Assembly: GCF_039872745.1 (NCBI RefSeq)
Contig: NZ_JBDPZD010000002.1
Span: forward strand, 744,001 to 808,000
From: Pelomonas paludis
Lineage (GTDB): Bacteria; Pseudomonadota; Gammaproteobacteria; Burkholderiales; Burkholderiaceae_C
Length of the DNA: 64,000 nucleotides
Reading direction: 5' to 3'
In this document: positions 1 through 8,631 of the stretch, one piece after another
Layout: each line of letters opens with the position of its first letter
Position numbering within the stretch: the first letter of the stretch is position 1
The notes under the pieces: generated by a model
What the model was told of the DNA's origin: nothing
The model's input: the letters and a program-made list of their open reading frames with translations, nothing else
Database searches by the model: none
Position numbers and translations under genes: made by a program

Positions 1-868
1 CCTGCCAGGCCGTCGGGCCCAGTCGCTCGCCCCGGTGGTGGCGCTCGGCCAGCACGGGCAGCGCGGCAAAGCCGATGGCCGGCATCACCAGCGCGGGCAG
101 CCACTGCGTCAACGTCTGCGCCCGCAAGTAAAGGCCCTGCGCCACCGCCGTGCCCCACAGGCCCAGGCACCACTGCGGCCACACCACCTGCGCATGGTTG
201 AACAAGGCACCAGCCTGCGCCGGCAAGCCCGCCCGCAAGACCGCACGCGCGCCGGCAAGACGTGGCACCCAGGCCCAGTGCCGGGTGCGCAGTTGCCAGG
301 CCAGGGCCGTGCAAGCCAGGCCGCAGCCCAGCTCGGCACCGGCCAGGCCCAGCGCCCCAAAGCCCTGGGTGCAGAGCAGCAAGGCCAGCGCGGGCTGCAC
401 CACATCGCCCACCCGGCTGACCCAGGCCAACGGCCGCGCGGCCAACTGGCGGGTCTGCACCGCCGCGAGCACACTGCCCAGGCCCGCCACCAGCAACGCC
501 GGGGCCAGCACCCAGAGCACAGGTGCCAGCGCGGGCCGGCCCAGCAGCGTGGCCAGCGGCGCGGCCGCCACCACGAGCAACAGCGCCGCCACGGCGCCCG
601 ACACCGCCAGCACGCCCAGGCAGGCCGACAGCTGCTGCTGCGCCAGCACGGCATCGCGCTGCAGCACGGTCGTGAGGCCCAGGTCGCGCAGCAAATGCAG
701 CAACCCAAAAATCGCCATCGCCAGACCCCACACGCCAAACTCGGCCGGGCTGACCCAGTGCGCGAGCACGATGCTGCTGACCAGGCGGATGCCCTGGCTC
801 AGCGCCGTCGAGGCCACGTGCAGCGACACCGCACGCCCCGCGCCTGATGTGTCCAAAGCCGTGCTCAT
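1..868 (-). CDS. Oligosaccharide flippase (Wzx-like, MOP superfamily), 3' end outside window
   Basis: The reading frame starts at an ATG (868) that overlaps the stop of the upstream glycosyltransferase in an ATGA and stays open to the window edge, giving the first 289 residues. The protein is rich in Leu/Ala/Val membrane segments and contains the phrase WVSPAEFGVWGLAMAIFG, typical of the N-terminal half of polysaccharide-biosynthesis flippases. Such proteins move lipid-linked oligosaccharide units across the inner membrane. The tight coupling to a GT4 glycosyltransferase supports an exopolysaccharide or O-antigen role. The substrate cannot be deduced. The C-terminal half is not visible, so truncation in the genome cannot be excluded. 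Confidence 0.8.
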   Translation of the reverse strand, partial: MSTALDTSGAGRAVSLHVASTALSQGIRLVSSIVLAHWVSPAEFGVWGLAMAIFGLLHLLRDLGLTTVLQRDAVLAQQQLSACLGVLAVSGAVAALLLVVAAAPLATLLGRPALAPVLWVLAPALLVAGLGSVLAAVQTRQLAARPLAWVSRVGDVVQPALALLLCTQGFGALGLAGAELGCGLACTALAWQLRTRHWAWVPRLAGARAVLRAGLPAQAGALFNHAQVVWPQWCLGLWGTAVAQGLYLRAQTLTQWLPALVMPAIGFAALPVLAERHHRGERLGPTAWQ

Positions 869-1995
869 GCGTTCAACAAGTCTTCATAAGCCGAGCGCAA
901 TTGCCGGCCCAGTTGCTGGGGCGAGAGAGCTGCGTCAAACCGCGCCCGCACCGAGTGGCGCCGGTCCTCATGCGACCAGGCCGCCGCTGCCACCAGCGCA
1001 TCGGCCAGCGCCGCCGCATCGCCCGTGGGCCAGAGCTGCGCGGCCGGGCAATCGCCCACCAGGGCGCGGAAGCTAGGGATGCGCGTCACCACCGGCGCGG
1101 CGCCGCAGGCCAGGGCCTCGATGACCGCGTAGCCACTGCCCTCGTGGTGGCTGCCTTGGACGAGGATGTCAGCCGCCGAGAGCAGCCACTCCACCTCGGC
1201 ATGCGGCACGCGGCCCAGCAGGTGCACGCGCCCGAGCAGCGACGAGCCGGCAATGCGCGCCTTGACCTCGGCCAGCAGCGGCGCCTCGCCAAAGCACATC
1301 CACAGCTGCAGGCCCGGCAGGTCCGGCATGCGTTCGCTCGCGCGCTCGATGCCATCGAGCACGGTCAACGGGTCCTTGTTGGCATTGAGGTGACCGAGCC
1401 AGAGCACACAGGGCTCGCCGCGCAAACCCGTGCGCGCCTGAGCCGCAGCGCGGTCACGCGGCTCAAAGTGGCAGGACGACTCCACCACCTCGTACACCCG
1501 GCACGCCCGCCCCAGCGCACGCCGCCGCGCAAAGGCCTGCGCCTGCTCGGGCGCGCACACCATGAAGCCGCGCGCCAGCGCCAGCGTTTGCCGCTGCCGC
1601 CACCACAGCCAGGGCCGCGTGGCCACGCGCTCGGCGTGGTGCTGGATGACGAGGGGCACGCCCGGGCAGGCCTGGGCCAGCGCCCGGGCCAGCGCGCCAA
1701 AGCCCAGGCCATGCAGGTGCAGCACCTGCGGGCGCAAGGCCGCCAGCAGTTGCAGGCAGGCCGGGCTCAGGCCCTCGCCCGATGGGTTCAGCAAGGGCAG
1801 GAAGTGGTAGCCAATGCCCGCCCGCTCGACGCGGCACTGCTCGCGGTGCTGCTGCAGCACGGCCACATCCACCCCTGCTGCCTGCGCAGCCTCGGCGATC
1901 AGCGGCGTGGTGGCCCAGTCCGCCAGCAGCTGCTGCGGCGCACGCAGCTGCGCGTCCTGCAGGCCGCAGACCTGAAGGACGCGCAGGCTGGTCAT
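865..1995 (-). CDS. Glycosyltransferase family 4 (GT-B fold)
   Basis: 376 residues starting MTSLRVLQVCGL. A longer frame exists upstream, but this ATG lies 2 bp after the stop of the preceding gene. The N-terminal half has the acceptor-domain phrase VLHLHGLGFGAL. The C-terminal half carries the retaining GT4 EX7E signature (HEGSGYAVIEALACG, about residues 284-298) that holds the nucleotide-sugar donor. It probably adds a sugar to a lipid-linked oligosaccharide on the cytoplasmic face, before export by the flippase whose start overlaps its stop. Donor and acceptor sugars are unknown. Confidence 0.85.
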   Translation of the reverse strand: MTSLRVLQVCGLQDAQLRAPQQLLADWATTPLIAEAAQAAGVDVAVLQQHREQCRVERAGIGYHFLPLLNPSGEGLSPACLQLLAALRPQVLHLHGLGFGALARALAQACPGVPLVIQHHAERVATRPWLWWRQRQTLALARGFMVCAPEQAQAFARRRALGRACRVYEVVESSCHFEPRDRAAAQARTGLRGEPCVLWLGHLNANKDPLTVLDGIERASERMPDLPGLQLWMCFGEAPLLAEVKARIAGSSLLGRVHLLGRVPHAEVEWLLSAADILVQGSHHEGSGYAVIEALACGAAPVVTRIPSFRALVGDCPAAQLWPTGDAAALADALVAAAAWSHEDRRHSVRARFDAALSPQQLGRQLRSAYEDLLNA

Positions 1996-1997
1996 GG

Positions 1998-3077
1998 TCA
2001 GAACATGGCGTGCAGTTCGGCGAACAGCTGCCGTCGGTTGTCCAGCGCGTTCTGCGGGATGCCACCGAACTTGCGCCACCCCGCGCGCAGTTGCATGAAA
2101 GCGATCGGCGTGTACTCGTAGACCAGGCTCAGCCGGCTCTTGTAGTCATTGGCCACCTTGCGGTCGGGGTCGAGGTATTCGCTGGTGAGCTTGAGGTTGT
2201 GGCCTTGCTGCACCAGCCAGTTGGCCTCCAGCAGCGTGGCCACCTGCTTGCGCGTGCCCTCGGGGTAGCCGCTGTCACTGACCAAGTCCACCTCCCCCAG
2301 CCAGGCCACCGGGCCCGTGGTGGTGCCGGCAAACAGCCCCCAAGCCTGGCGGTCGCCGCCCGTGCCGTTCACGCGCGCCAGCGCAGCGCCTACCCGGCCC
2401 CAGCTTTGCAGCCAGGTGACCTGGCCGGTCAGCTGCCTGCCGTTGCCAGCCCCACTGGTGGACGCGATCTGCGCCGACCACTCATCACGCTCCATGCCAA
2501 TCTCAACGCCCTTGTCGGGCACCGTCATGCTCACGCCGCTGAGCTGGCGCACAAAGGCCAGGCTGTCCTGCAGCCGCCAGCCAAAGGGCAGGTAGAACTG
2601 GCCTGCCTTGGCATACCAGCCCAGGCCGGGCGTCGAGACGCGCACATAGCCCTCTTGCCGCAGCGCCTTGCCCGGCGCCACCTGCTGGTCCAGGTAGACA
2701 CCCAGGTAGTCCTTGACCAGTTGCAGGTCGGCATAGAGGCGCGCCTGCTCGGTGCCGCCCACGCGCGTGGAGCCCTTGCCCGGCACGTCGGTCGAGACCG
2801 ACGAGGTGCGCAGGTCGCCCCCAAGGCGCAGGCGGTCGTCAAACAGGTTGCCCGACCAATCCGACAGCGGCTCCGGCGCGCTATTGGACGCAATCGCGCC
2901 CTTCAGGAAGGCATGCCCCGCCGCGCTTCGCAGGCCGCCGCCCGTGGGGTTGATGTGGCAGTTGACGCACTTCACGCCATAGCGCACGGCCAGGTAAGGC
3001 TCGGCCTGGGCTAGCCAGGGCGCCAGCAAGGCCACGGCCAGCAGGCCACGGAGGATCTGACGAGAGAAGCTGCTCAT
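1998..3077 (-). CDS. Outer-membrane beta-barrel protein with N-terminal CxxCH haem motif
   Basis: 359 residues. The start MSSFSRQ overlaps the stop of the upstream lipoprotein gene by 4 bp (ATGA). A signal peptide ends near AQAEPYL. It is immediately followed by KCVNCHINPTGGGLR, one c-type haem-binding site. The remainder has alternating polar and aromatic strands (for example YAKAGQFYLPFGWRLQ) and ends in a terminal Phe (ELHAMF), as expected of a porin-like barrel. A barrel with a haem motif at its mature N terminus is unusual and suggests electron transfer or a redox role at the outer membrane. It is co-transcribed with a CxxCH lipoprotein and with polysaccharide genes. No specific family name is asserted. 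Confidence 0.7.
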   Translation of the reverse strand: MSSFSRQILRGLLAVALLAPWLAQAEPYLAVRYGVKCVNCHINPTGGGLRSAAGHAFLKGAIASNSAPEPLSDWSGNLFDDRLRLGGDLRTSSVSTDVPGKGSTRVGGTEQARLYADLQLVKDYLGVYLDQQVAPGKALRQEGYVRVSTPGLGWYAKAGQFYLPFGWRLQDSLAFVRQLSGVSMTVPDKGVEIGMERDEWSAQIASTSGAGNGRQLTGQVTWLQSWGRVGAALARVNGTGGDRQAWGLFAGTTTGPVAWLGEVDLVSDSGYPEGTRKQVATLLEANWLVQQGHNLKLTSEYLDPDRKVANDYKSRLSLVYEYTPIAFMQLRAGWRKFGGIPQNALDNRRQLFAELHAMF

Positions 3078-3553
3078 TGCACCGCTCCGTTCTTGATCCA
3101 CTGCCGGATCACATTGACGCTGGCGTCGTCGAGGTAAGGCCCACCCAGCGGCATGCGCGCGCCCACGCTGGCGTGGCCTTCGAGCTTCTGGATGAGGTAG
3201 CTGTTGTCCGGGTCCCCCGCCGCCACGCGCTTGAGCGCCGGCACCTCGCCCGCCGAGACGCCCACCAGCAGCGCATAGCTGTTGGTCGCATCCAGCCGCA
3301 GCCCACGCGGCGCCGTGGCGCCCGCATGGCAGCCCGTGCAGCGCGGCGTGAACACGTGAGACTGGATCGAGCGGAAGTTGGGCAACAGCGGCCCCGAAGG
3401 GTCCTCCCCCTCGCTCAGCGGCCGGCCATTCGCGTCCAGCCCCTCACCACTGCCCCCGCCGCCGCAGGCGGCGAGAAGCGCCACGGTGGCCAGGCTCAAC
3501 GCCAACCACGGCAGCGCCGTTCTCTTCGTGTGTCCCTTTGCGTTGAAGCGCAT
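3074..3553 (-). CDS. Lipoprotein with cytochrome c-like CxxCH motif
   Basis: 159 residues from MRFNAKGHTK. The frame extends 15 codons upstream, but this start places a normal lipoprotein signal (LATVALLAACGGGG) at the N terminus. The mature part contains FTPRCTGCHAGATAPRGL, a single haem c motif, and a distal MPLGGPYL Met that could be the second haem ligand. This layout resembles the small cytochrome domains used in lipoproteins that precede redox enzymes. It is first gene of the operon that continues into the haem-motif barrel, the glycosyltransferase and the flippase. The 260 bp upstream of the start show no other gene. Confidence 0.65.
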   Translation of the reverse strand: MRFNAKGHTKRTALPWLALSLATVALLAACGGGGSGEGLDANGRPLSEGEDPSGPLLPNFRSIQSHVFTPRCTGCHAGATAPRGLRLDATNSYALLVGVSAGEVPALKRVAAGDPDNSYLIQKLEGHASVGARMPLGGPYLDDASVNVIRQWIKNGAVQ

Positions 3554-3814
3554 CGCGGTCCTCTCCAGGCATCGCGGGCGCCAAAGGGTGGCCCGCACTC
3601 AGGGTGAGTACCGGGGAGAGGGGGGGAGGTTCAAAGGGGCAAAAATACTGATGCGCGGCGCACTTGGCCTGCATGACTGGATCAAGCCTGAGCCGACTCT
3701 TGACTCAAAGCATCCAGCAGAGCCAGGCATTTACTCAACGTTTGACATGAACAGCGACTGTGGGCATGCGAGATGTGCCGTGGGCGCCCACTGGAAAAGG
3801 GAACAAAGTCGCCA

Positions 3815-4756
3815 CTAGGCCAATTCTGCTTCCGCCGTGGCAAGAAAGACGATCGCGGCGGCGGTTTGATGAAGAGCAAACGCGACATAGTGCGGCGGCA
3901 CATCAACAACGGCACTTCCTTGTCCGTGACCGCCAAGCCGATTGCGTGCGGTTGGAACCCCGCTCTCTAGCATCGCGCGCAAGGCTGAAAAGTGCTGTGT
4001 CCAGAAGGTTGGTATCAGCTGCCTTTCGAACATCAGATCGATGAGGGGCTTGGCGGTAGCTCCCTGATCGCGCTTCCAGTTCCGCGCATCCGCTATTGAC
4101 TTCATGACGCTTTCCAAGGACTTTAGGCAGTCGGCCAACGCCTCCTTCATGCGCCCATGTCTGTAGTGCTCGTGTGCATGATGAAACTCTGCTTCAGCAC
4201 CTTGGTACCGAGCGGCATGAAGAAGCGTCAGGGCAGGCTTGACGATTTCAGCGTGAACAAGCTCCGAGTCGATGCGGACAACATCACCGCCTTCAAAGCG
4301 ATAGCCAAATCCCTGGCGCTGAAAGCGAACGTTTAGTTCCTCTAGTCCGGCAGTTGCCTCTTCGTCAGCGTCTTGGCGGTGCCGGTACCGCCATTCCCGA
4401 GAGTGGACGTCAATAACTCGACATGCCAGCTCTACGGCATCCAGGACGCGCTCCACATTCTTCTCATTGAGAACGAAGTTGAAGAGTTCGGACATGTAAT
4501 CGCGCTTGCCGTAGTCCTTAGCGCTTGGAAGCTTGAATAGCCCGTACTCACGGCAGAGCGAATCGACGATGAACTCGTATGCACCTGACACCATGTTCTC
4601 GTCGCGGTGGATGTCGTCCTCGTTTCCGAGGTAGTCCCGCAGGATGTGAACGATCTGGACGCGAAGTTCCTGGGGAAGCTTGTCGTACACGAACACATCA
4701 GGTGCCTCTCCGCGGAGCATTGCCTGGCGTTTCGAGAACAATTCGATGATTCGCAT
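3815..4756 (-). CDS. STM4504/CBY_0614-type protein, possible abortive-infection (Abi_C) family
   Basis: 313 residues. The N terminus (MRIIELFSKRQAMLRGEAPD, then LPQELRVQIVHILRDYLG) resembles the conserved start of STM4504/CBY_0614-family proteins. The C terminus contains VPTARNRLGGHGQG, the R-N-x-x-x-x-H-G signature of the Abi_C domain found in AbiJ-like phage-defence proteins. Base composition is clearly more AT-rich than the flanking 65-70% GC genes, suggesting horizontal acquisition. It stands alone with no partner toxin or antitoxin nearby. A defence role is inference from the domain family. The RNxxxxH arrangement also recalls HEPN-type RNases. Confidence 0.6.
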   Translation of the reverse strand: MRIIELFSKRQAMLRGEAPDVFVYDKLPQELRVQIVHILRDYLGNEDDIHRDENMVSGAYEFIVDSLCREYGLFKLPSAKDYGKRDYMSELFNFVLNEKNVERVLDAVELACRVIDVHSREWRYRHRQDADEEATAGLEELNVRFQRQGFGYRFEGGDVVRIDSELVHAEIVKPALTLLHAARYQGAEAEFHHAHEHYRHGRMKEALADCLKSLESVMKSIADARNWKRDQGATAKPLIDLMFERQLIPTFWTQHFSALRAMLESGVPTARNRLGGHGQGSAVVDVPPHYVAFALHQTAAAIVFLATAEAELA

Positions 4757-4948
4757 GGTTGATACGCGCCTTGTGCCGCCTAACGCCTCTTATGCCGACC
4801 ATTAGCGACTTGCGCCCAACATTTGAGCACGGGGGCTGGGTTGTAAGTAGCCAGTCTTCTGCGCCCATGCCCGCCGCTATTGACCGGCCGCTTCTGGCAG
4901 CCAATGCCAGCAAACATGCCAAGACGCGATTCGCCGCATCCCACCACG

Positions 4949-5240
4949 CGCCCACGTCCCCCCCGCGGTCGGTCTCCCTTCATCCCTCTTCCTCGTTGTT
5001 GGCCCACCAGGCCCCGCCGCAACAGCCGCGAGTTGCACCTCCAGCCCCACTTGGGGTGACCAGTTGAGGCCGACGCGGGCGTCCCAGCGTTGGCTGTTGC
5101 TTTGCACGACATAGCCCTGGCCTTGGGCCTTGTGCAGGCCGGCGTGCAGCACCCACCAGAGCTTGCGTTGCACTGGGCCGCGTTGCTGGGCCTCCAGGTA
5201 CCACGTGGCTTAGTGGCCACCGCAGCAATTGGCACACGGA
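4949..5240 (-). pseudogene. Degenerate copy of the 3' third of the TorF-type porin gene at 10148-10864
   Basis: Read on the minus strand, this segment repeats the C-terminal third of the protein at 10148-10864: WWVLHAGLHKAQGQGYVVQS against WWVLHAGLLKAQGQGYVVQS, and QRWDARVGLNWSPQVGLEVQ against QRWDARAGLSWSPQPGLEVQ. In frame, the CAG (Gln) of the intact gene's GGHQATWYLE is replaced by TAA. The intact gene's stop codon has been lost (GTWARGG against GVTWAH-stop). No 5' two-thirds is present. The fragment has the same orientation as the intact gene. The 190 bp between it and the start of the STM4504-like gene hold nothing else recognisable. Confidence 0.75.
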
Positions 5241-5253
5241 CGATGCCCAGCCC

Positions 5254-5619
5254 CTACCCAACGATGAACTGCCAATCCCGAACGATGCGTCCGCCATCGT
5301 CGATCTCGAGGAACTCCAGGCCGGTGGCGAGCACCGCGCTGGTGGCGGGCTGGACCATCTGCCAGTTGAAGGTGACGACGCCGAGGAGCTGCCTGGCCAG
5401 GCCGGCGAGGCGGAAGCTGTGCCCGGCGTCACGCACGTTCTTCTCGTGGGACCCGCGAACGCGCTGCTCCAGGGCATCAAAGCCCTGGGCATGCGTGGCG
5501 TTGACGAAGTGGTGCCCATCGGGCCGCCACAGAGCCTCGATGGTGGCGCGGCGCGTTGCAGGGTCGGTCTCGTTCCAGAGGGCGGCATAGCGCTCTGCCA
5601 GCAGTTGCGCGTCGATCAT
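5254..5619 (-). CDS. SnoaL-like / NTF2-fold small protein
   Basis: 121 residues. The cone-barrel signature is visible: an N-terminal helix with YAALWNETDPATRRATIEAL, then WRPDGHHFVNATHAQG, and C-terminal strands QLLGVVTFNWQMVQP and LEFLEIDDGGRIVRDWQFIV. This is usual for nuclear-transport-factor-2-like proteins annotated as SnoaL-like or hypothetical. Members act as small-molecule isomerases, cyclases or ligand binders, and the specific substrate cannot be told. It lies 65 bp downstream of the MDR dehydrogenase on the same strand and is probably co-transcribed with it. Confidence 0.65.
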   Translation of the reverse strand: MIDAQLLAERYAALWNETDPATRRATIEALWRPDGHHFVNATHAQGFDALEQRVRGSHEKNVRDAGHSFRLAGLARQLLGVVTFNWQMVQPATSAVLATGLEFLEIDDGGRIVRDWQFIVG

Positions 5620-5684
5620 GTGGGTTGGCTCCTGGTGTGTTGATGCGTGGTGCGCGGTCGGTGCCCACAGGTGGGCGGGAGGGC

Positions 5685-6689
5685 TCAGCGGTCGGCGATG
5701 ACGACCTTGCCCACATGGCGCTGCTCGGCAAAGTGCTGGTAGGCCAGGTGGGCTTCATCGAACGCAAACGCGCGGTCGATCACGGGCTCCAGGCGGTGCT
5801 GGGTGATGGCGCGGTGCATAGCCTCGTAGGCCGCGCGGCTGCCCACAAAGACCCTGCGTATGGTCACCAGGCCGCGTAGTGCTGATGCGTCCAGGCTGCC
5901 CTGCCCCAGCGCGGCGACCAAGGCGACTTCGGCATTGGCCGCGCAGGCGGCCAGGGACTGCGGCAAGCTGTCGATGGCGCCGGTCTCGACGACGTGGTCA
6001 ACGCCGGCCCCATGGGTCAGGCGGCGTACTTCTGACGCCCATTGGGGGTGCAGTTGCCGATCAATGACCTCGTCCGCGCCGAGCGTGCGCAAGCGCGCCG
6101 CCTTGTGGGCACCGGACGTGAGGGCGACAACCCGGGCACCGAACAGCTTGGCGAACTGAACGGCAAACAGCGCGACGCCACCGGTACCAATGGTCAGCAC
6201 GGTCTGGCCCGGCGCGATGGGTCGCCCGCCGGTCAGCGCGCTCCAGGCCGTGAGGGCCGCACAGGGCAGCGTGCAGGCCTGCTCAAAGCTCAAGTGCTCG
6301 GGGGCGGGCACCAGCGCAGCAGCCTCGGCGACCACGTAGTCAGCCAGCATGCCGTCGCGCGTGCAGCCGAATTGATCGAGCGCCATGGGCATCTCCAGGC
6401 TGCCGGCCTGCCACTTGGGGAAGTAGCAGGCGGTGACGCGGTCGCCCACACGCAGCCCCGTCACCCCGGGGCCCACCTCGACCACTTCGCCAGCACCGTC
6501 TGACAAGGGCACCACGCTGGGCCGCGCGGGAACGGCGTAGCGCTGCTGCTGGATCAGCAGGTCGCGGAAGTTGATGGACCGTGCGTGCACCTTGACGAGT
6601 GCTTGGCCGTGGCCTGGTTGCGGCGGGTCTTCCTCTTGCCGGCGCAGTGCGCTCGGTGAGCCAAGGTCTTGAAGTCGATAGGCGCGCAT
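5685..6689 (-). CDS. NAD(P)-dependent alcohol dehydrogenase, medium-chain (MDR) family
   Basis: 334 residues, the usual MDR length. The GroES-like N-terminal domain includes GQALVKVHARSINFRDLLI and a GAGEVVEVGPGVTGLRVGDR turn. The Rossmann motif TIGTGGVALFAVQFAKLFGA is followed by VVALTSGAHKAARLRTLGAD, characteristic of NAD(P)-binding quinone-oxidoreductase/alcohol-dehydrogenase proteins. The four-Cys structural zinc loop is not evident. The region between the domains reads FGCTRDGMLADYVVAEAAALV. The gene is divergent from an HTH regulator of the MmyB type about 150 bp away, which often controls such a neighbouring dehydrogenase. Confidence 0.8.
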   Translation of the reverse strand: MRAYRLQDLGSPSALRRQEEDPPQPGHGQALVKVHARSINFRDLLIQQQRYAVPARPSVVPLSDGAGEVVEVGPGVTGLRVGDRVTACYFPKWQAGSLEMPMALDQFGCTRDGMLADYVVAEAAALVPAPEHLSFEQACTLPCAALTAWSALTGGRPIAPGQTVLTIGTGGVALFAVQFAKLFGARVVALTSGAHKAARLRTLGADEVIDRQLHPQWASEVRRLTHGAGVDHVVETGAIDSLPQSLAACAANAEVALVAALGQGSLDASALRGLVTIRRVFVGSRAAYEAMHRAITQHRLEPVIDRAFAFDEAHLAYQHFAEQRHVGKVVIADR

Positions 6690-6841
6690 GAGCCTGAGGC
6701 CCTTTCATGGAGGTGTTGGGGTGCGTTGGCGATTTGCTGACGGCGCCGCCACTGTGCGGGGACGAAGGCGGCGCGTCGATTACCTGCAGGTAAGCGGCCG
6801 AGAGGCTGCGGGCCCCGCGTTCCCCCAGATGAAAATGCGTG

Positions 6842-7633
6842 ATGGACACGCGATTTCAGACTGCCGTTGCCAGCATTGGCGAGCTACTGCGCGGGTGGCG
6901 CGAGCGGCGCGCCCTGAGCCAATTGGCCCTGGCCCTGCAGGCGGGCGTGTCCTCACGCCACCTGAGTTTTGTCGAGACGGGCCGTGCTCAGCCTGGGCGC
7001 GACCTGATCCTGCGCTTGGCGGAGGAACTCGACATTCCGCTGCGTGAGCGCAATGCCCTGTTGGTGTCGGCCGGCTTTGCGCCGGTGTTTGAGGCCGGAG
7101 CCTTTGACGACCCCGCGTTCGACGGCATCCGCGCCATCGTTGACCTGACGCTGGCACGGCACAAGCCGTTTCCCGCCTACCTGATCGACCGGCACTGGAA
7201 CATCGTCCGGTCGAACGCCGCCGTCCCGGCGCTGTACGAAGGCGTCGATGCCGCCCTGCTGCGGCCACCGATCAACGTGATCCGCCTGGTGCTGCATCCC
7301 GGCGGGTTGGCACCCCGTGTGCTGAACCTGGGCACATGGCGGCTGCACTACGTGGCGATGCTGCGGCGCCAGATCCAGATGACGGCGGACCCGCAGTTGG
7401 AGCACCTGCTGCGTGAAGTGCTGGCCTACCCCGGCCCGACGGACAGCGGCCACGAGCCGTTGGCCGGGCCAGCTGTGCCCTTGATCATCCAGACACGGCT
7501 CGGCCGCTTGTCCTTCATCAGTGCCACGACGGTTTTCGGCAGCGCTGCGGATGTCACGCTTGAGGAGGTCGCGCTCGAACTGCTTCATCCCGCCGACGCA
7601 TTCACGGAGTCGGCCGTCCTCCGCGCCTCGTAG
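6842..7633 (+). CDS. Helix-turn-helix transcriptional regulator, XRE/MmyB type
   Basis: 263 residues from the ATG (a GTG one codon earlier is possible). The N-terminal HTH reads LRGWRERRALSQLALALQAG then VSSRHLSFVETGRAQPGRDL, the XRE arrangement. The C-terminal part (YLIDRHWNIVRSNAAVPALY; FISATTVFGSAADVTLEEVA) is the MmyB-like ligand-binding domain common in proteobacterial regulators sitting next to short- or medium-chain dehydrogenases. It is transcribed divergently from the MDR dehydrogenase, the likely target. The effector ligand is unknown. Confidence 0.82.
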   Translation: MDTRFQTAVASIGELLRGWRERRALSQLALALQAGVSSRHLSFVETGRAQPGRDLILRLAEELDIPLRERNALLVSAGFAPVFEAGAFDDPAFDGIRAIVDLTLARHKPFPAYLIDRHWNIVRSNAAVPALYEGVDAALLRPPINVIRLVLHPGGLAPRVLNLGTWRLHYVAMLRRQIQMTADPQLEHLLREVLAYPGPTDSGHEPLAGPAVPLIIQTRLGRLSFISATTVFGSAADVTLEEVALELLHPADAFTESAVLRAS

Positions 7634-7676
7634 AGCACGCTCACCCGAGACAAACCACTGCCAACCGGAGTCCCAC

Positions 7677-8078
7677 ATGTCTGCTTCTGTCACCGTCGGC
7701 GCGTTCGCCATCGTGCCCAGCAACGATTTGGCAACCGCGCTGCCGTTCTGGGAGCGCTTGGGTTTCGAGCGCACTGGCGGCGACGCCCAGTACTTGATCA
7801 TGACGGGCTGGGGCTGCGAAGTGCACCTCACGCAGGCCGGGAGCGGGCCCTGGCAGGTTCCCACAGAGCACAACCCCTTCGGCGTATTCATCCGCACGCC
7901 GGAGGTGGAGGCCATTGCCGCGCGGGTGGACGACCTGATCATTCGCCCCGGGGGCGTGTTGCGTCACCGCGAGTGGGGCCTCTACGAAGTCGGGGTGTGC
8001 GGGCCGGACGGACTGCTGGTGCGCATCGGTTGGCCGTCGCGACTGATGCCGAACGGGACGCCTTCCGCCGGCGCGTGA
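7677..8078 (+). CDS. Glyoxalase/bleomycin-resistance (VOC) family protein
   Basis: 133 residues from MSASVTVGAFAIVPSNDL. The in-frame region upstream is shadow of the HTH gene, which ends 43 bp before this start. The fold signature is visible: LATALPFWERLGFERTGG, then the metal- or ligand-side strands GCEVHLTQAG and NPFGVFIRTPEVEAI, and a terminal GLYEVGVCGPDGLLVRIGW with the usual DPDG-like turn as GPDG. Proteins of this shape often sequester bleomycin-like compounds or act as small dioxygenases. Substrate unknown. It probably shares a transcript with the upstream regulator. Confidence 0.75.
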   Translation: MSASVTVGAFAIVPSNDLATALPFWERLGFERTGGDAQYLIMTGWGCEVHLTQAGSGPWQVPTEHNPFGVFIRTPEVEAIAARVDDLIIRPGGVLRHREWGLYEVGVCGPDGLLVRIGWPSRLMPNGTPSAGA

Positions 8079-8091
8079 GGCCAACAGTTTC

Positions 8092-8160
8092 TTAGGGCGG
8101 ATCGTTGACCCGCGCAGACCCTCGCGGCAGGTTTCAACGAGGGCTCAACCTGCCCTACAA
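8092..8160. repeat. REP-like imperfect palindromic repeat, copy 1
   Basis: Begins TTAGGGCGGATCGTTGACC and ends AGGGCTCAACCTGCCCTAC, so the outer arms (TAGGGCGG / CTGCCCTA) are nearly complementary. The inner CCCTCGCGGCAGGTTTCAACG matches the copies at 8632 and 9413. The copy covers the last codons and stop of the hypothetical gene at 8145-8540. Confidence 0.7.
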
Positions 8161-8540
8161 CTGTCCGCCACGACCACAGGATCCTCCTTGGTCAGCACAG
8201 AGACGCACTCATTGAAGCCAACAACCAGGTACTCGCGAACCCAGTTCTGACGGCCAGATTGAAACGCCGCGCGAGTCAGCTCAAGATCTTTCCAACCTTT
8301 GGCTTCCACCTCAAAGAACCAGCCATTTCGCAAAGAACATTGCGACCAAAACTCAGCGAGGTCCAATTCATCGAGCACACGGAACCCATAGGTCTGTGCG
8401 AACTCGACTTTCGCAGCCCATTGAGGGGAAGAGACCGCTACGGACAGCCCGGAAGATGAGAAGGTCACGGACGAAACTTGGGTGGCCTCGTCCGCCGGAA
8501 ACGGTGTCGGAACAACAGCGAGGATGGGGGTTTCGCTCAC
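8145..8540 (-). CDS. Hypothetical protein
   Basis: 131 residues with no family recognised. The sequence is soluble and acidic, with a Trp-rich middle (FWSQCSLRNGWFFEVEAKGW) and no signal peptide or membrane segment. Composition is more AT-rich than the surrounding core genes. The last residues (DSCRAG) and the stop codon are supplied by a REP-like repeat, so the original C terminus may have been replaced when the repeat inserted. It is one of three consecutive minus-strand genes each followed by such a repeat. Confidence 0.5.
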   Translation of the reverse strand: MSETPILAVVPTPFPADEATQVSSVTFSSSGLSVAVSSPQWAAKVEFAQTYGFRVLDELDLAEFWSQCSLRNGWFFEVEAKGWKDLELTRAAFQSGRQNWVREYLVVGFNECVSVLTKEDPVVVADSCRAG

Positions 8541-8631
8541 CAGTGCGAGCCTTCTGACGAGTTACATGTGGATCTATGGCGTTCACCATATCACCGGGTG
8601 GCGCCACATGCTGCCTCTTCACGGACAGTCT

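Noticed and set aside
35..1076. Long plus-strand frames over the left end
   Set aside because: They are Arg/His/Gln-rich shadows of the flippase and glycosyltransferase read on the minus strand, without any family motif.
4780..4850. attC-like GCCTAAC next to the STM4504-type gene
   Set aside because: No matching GTTRRRY partner at attC distance, and no other cassette features.
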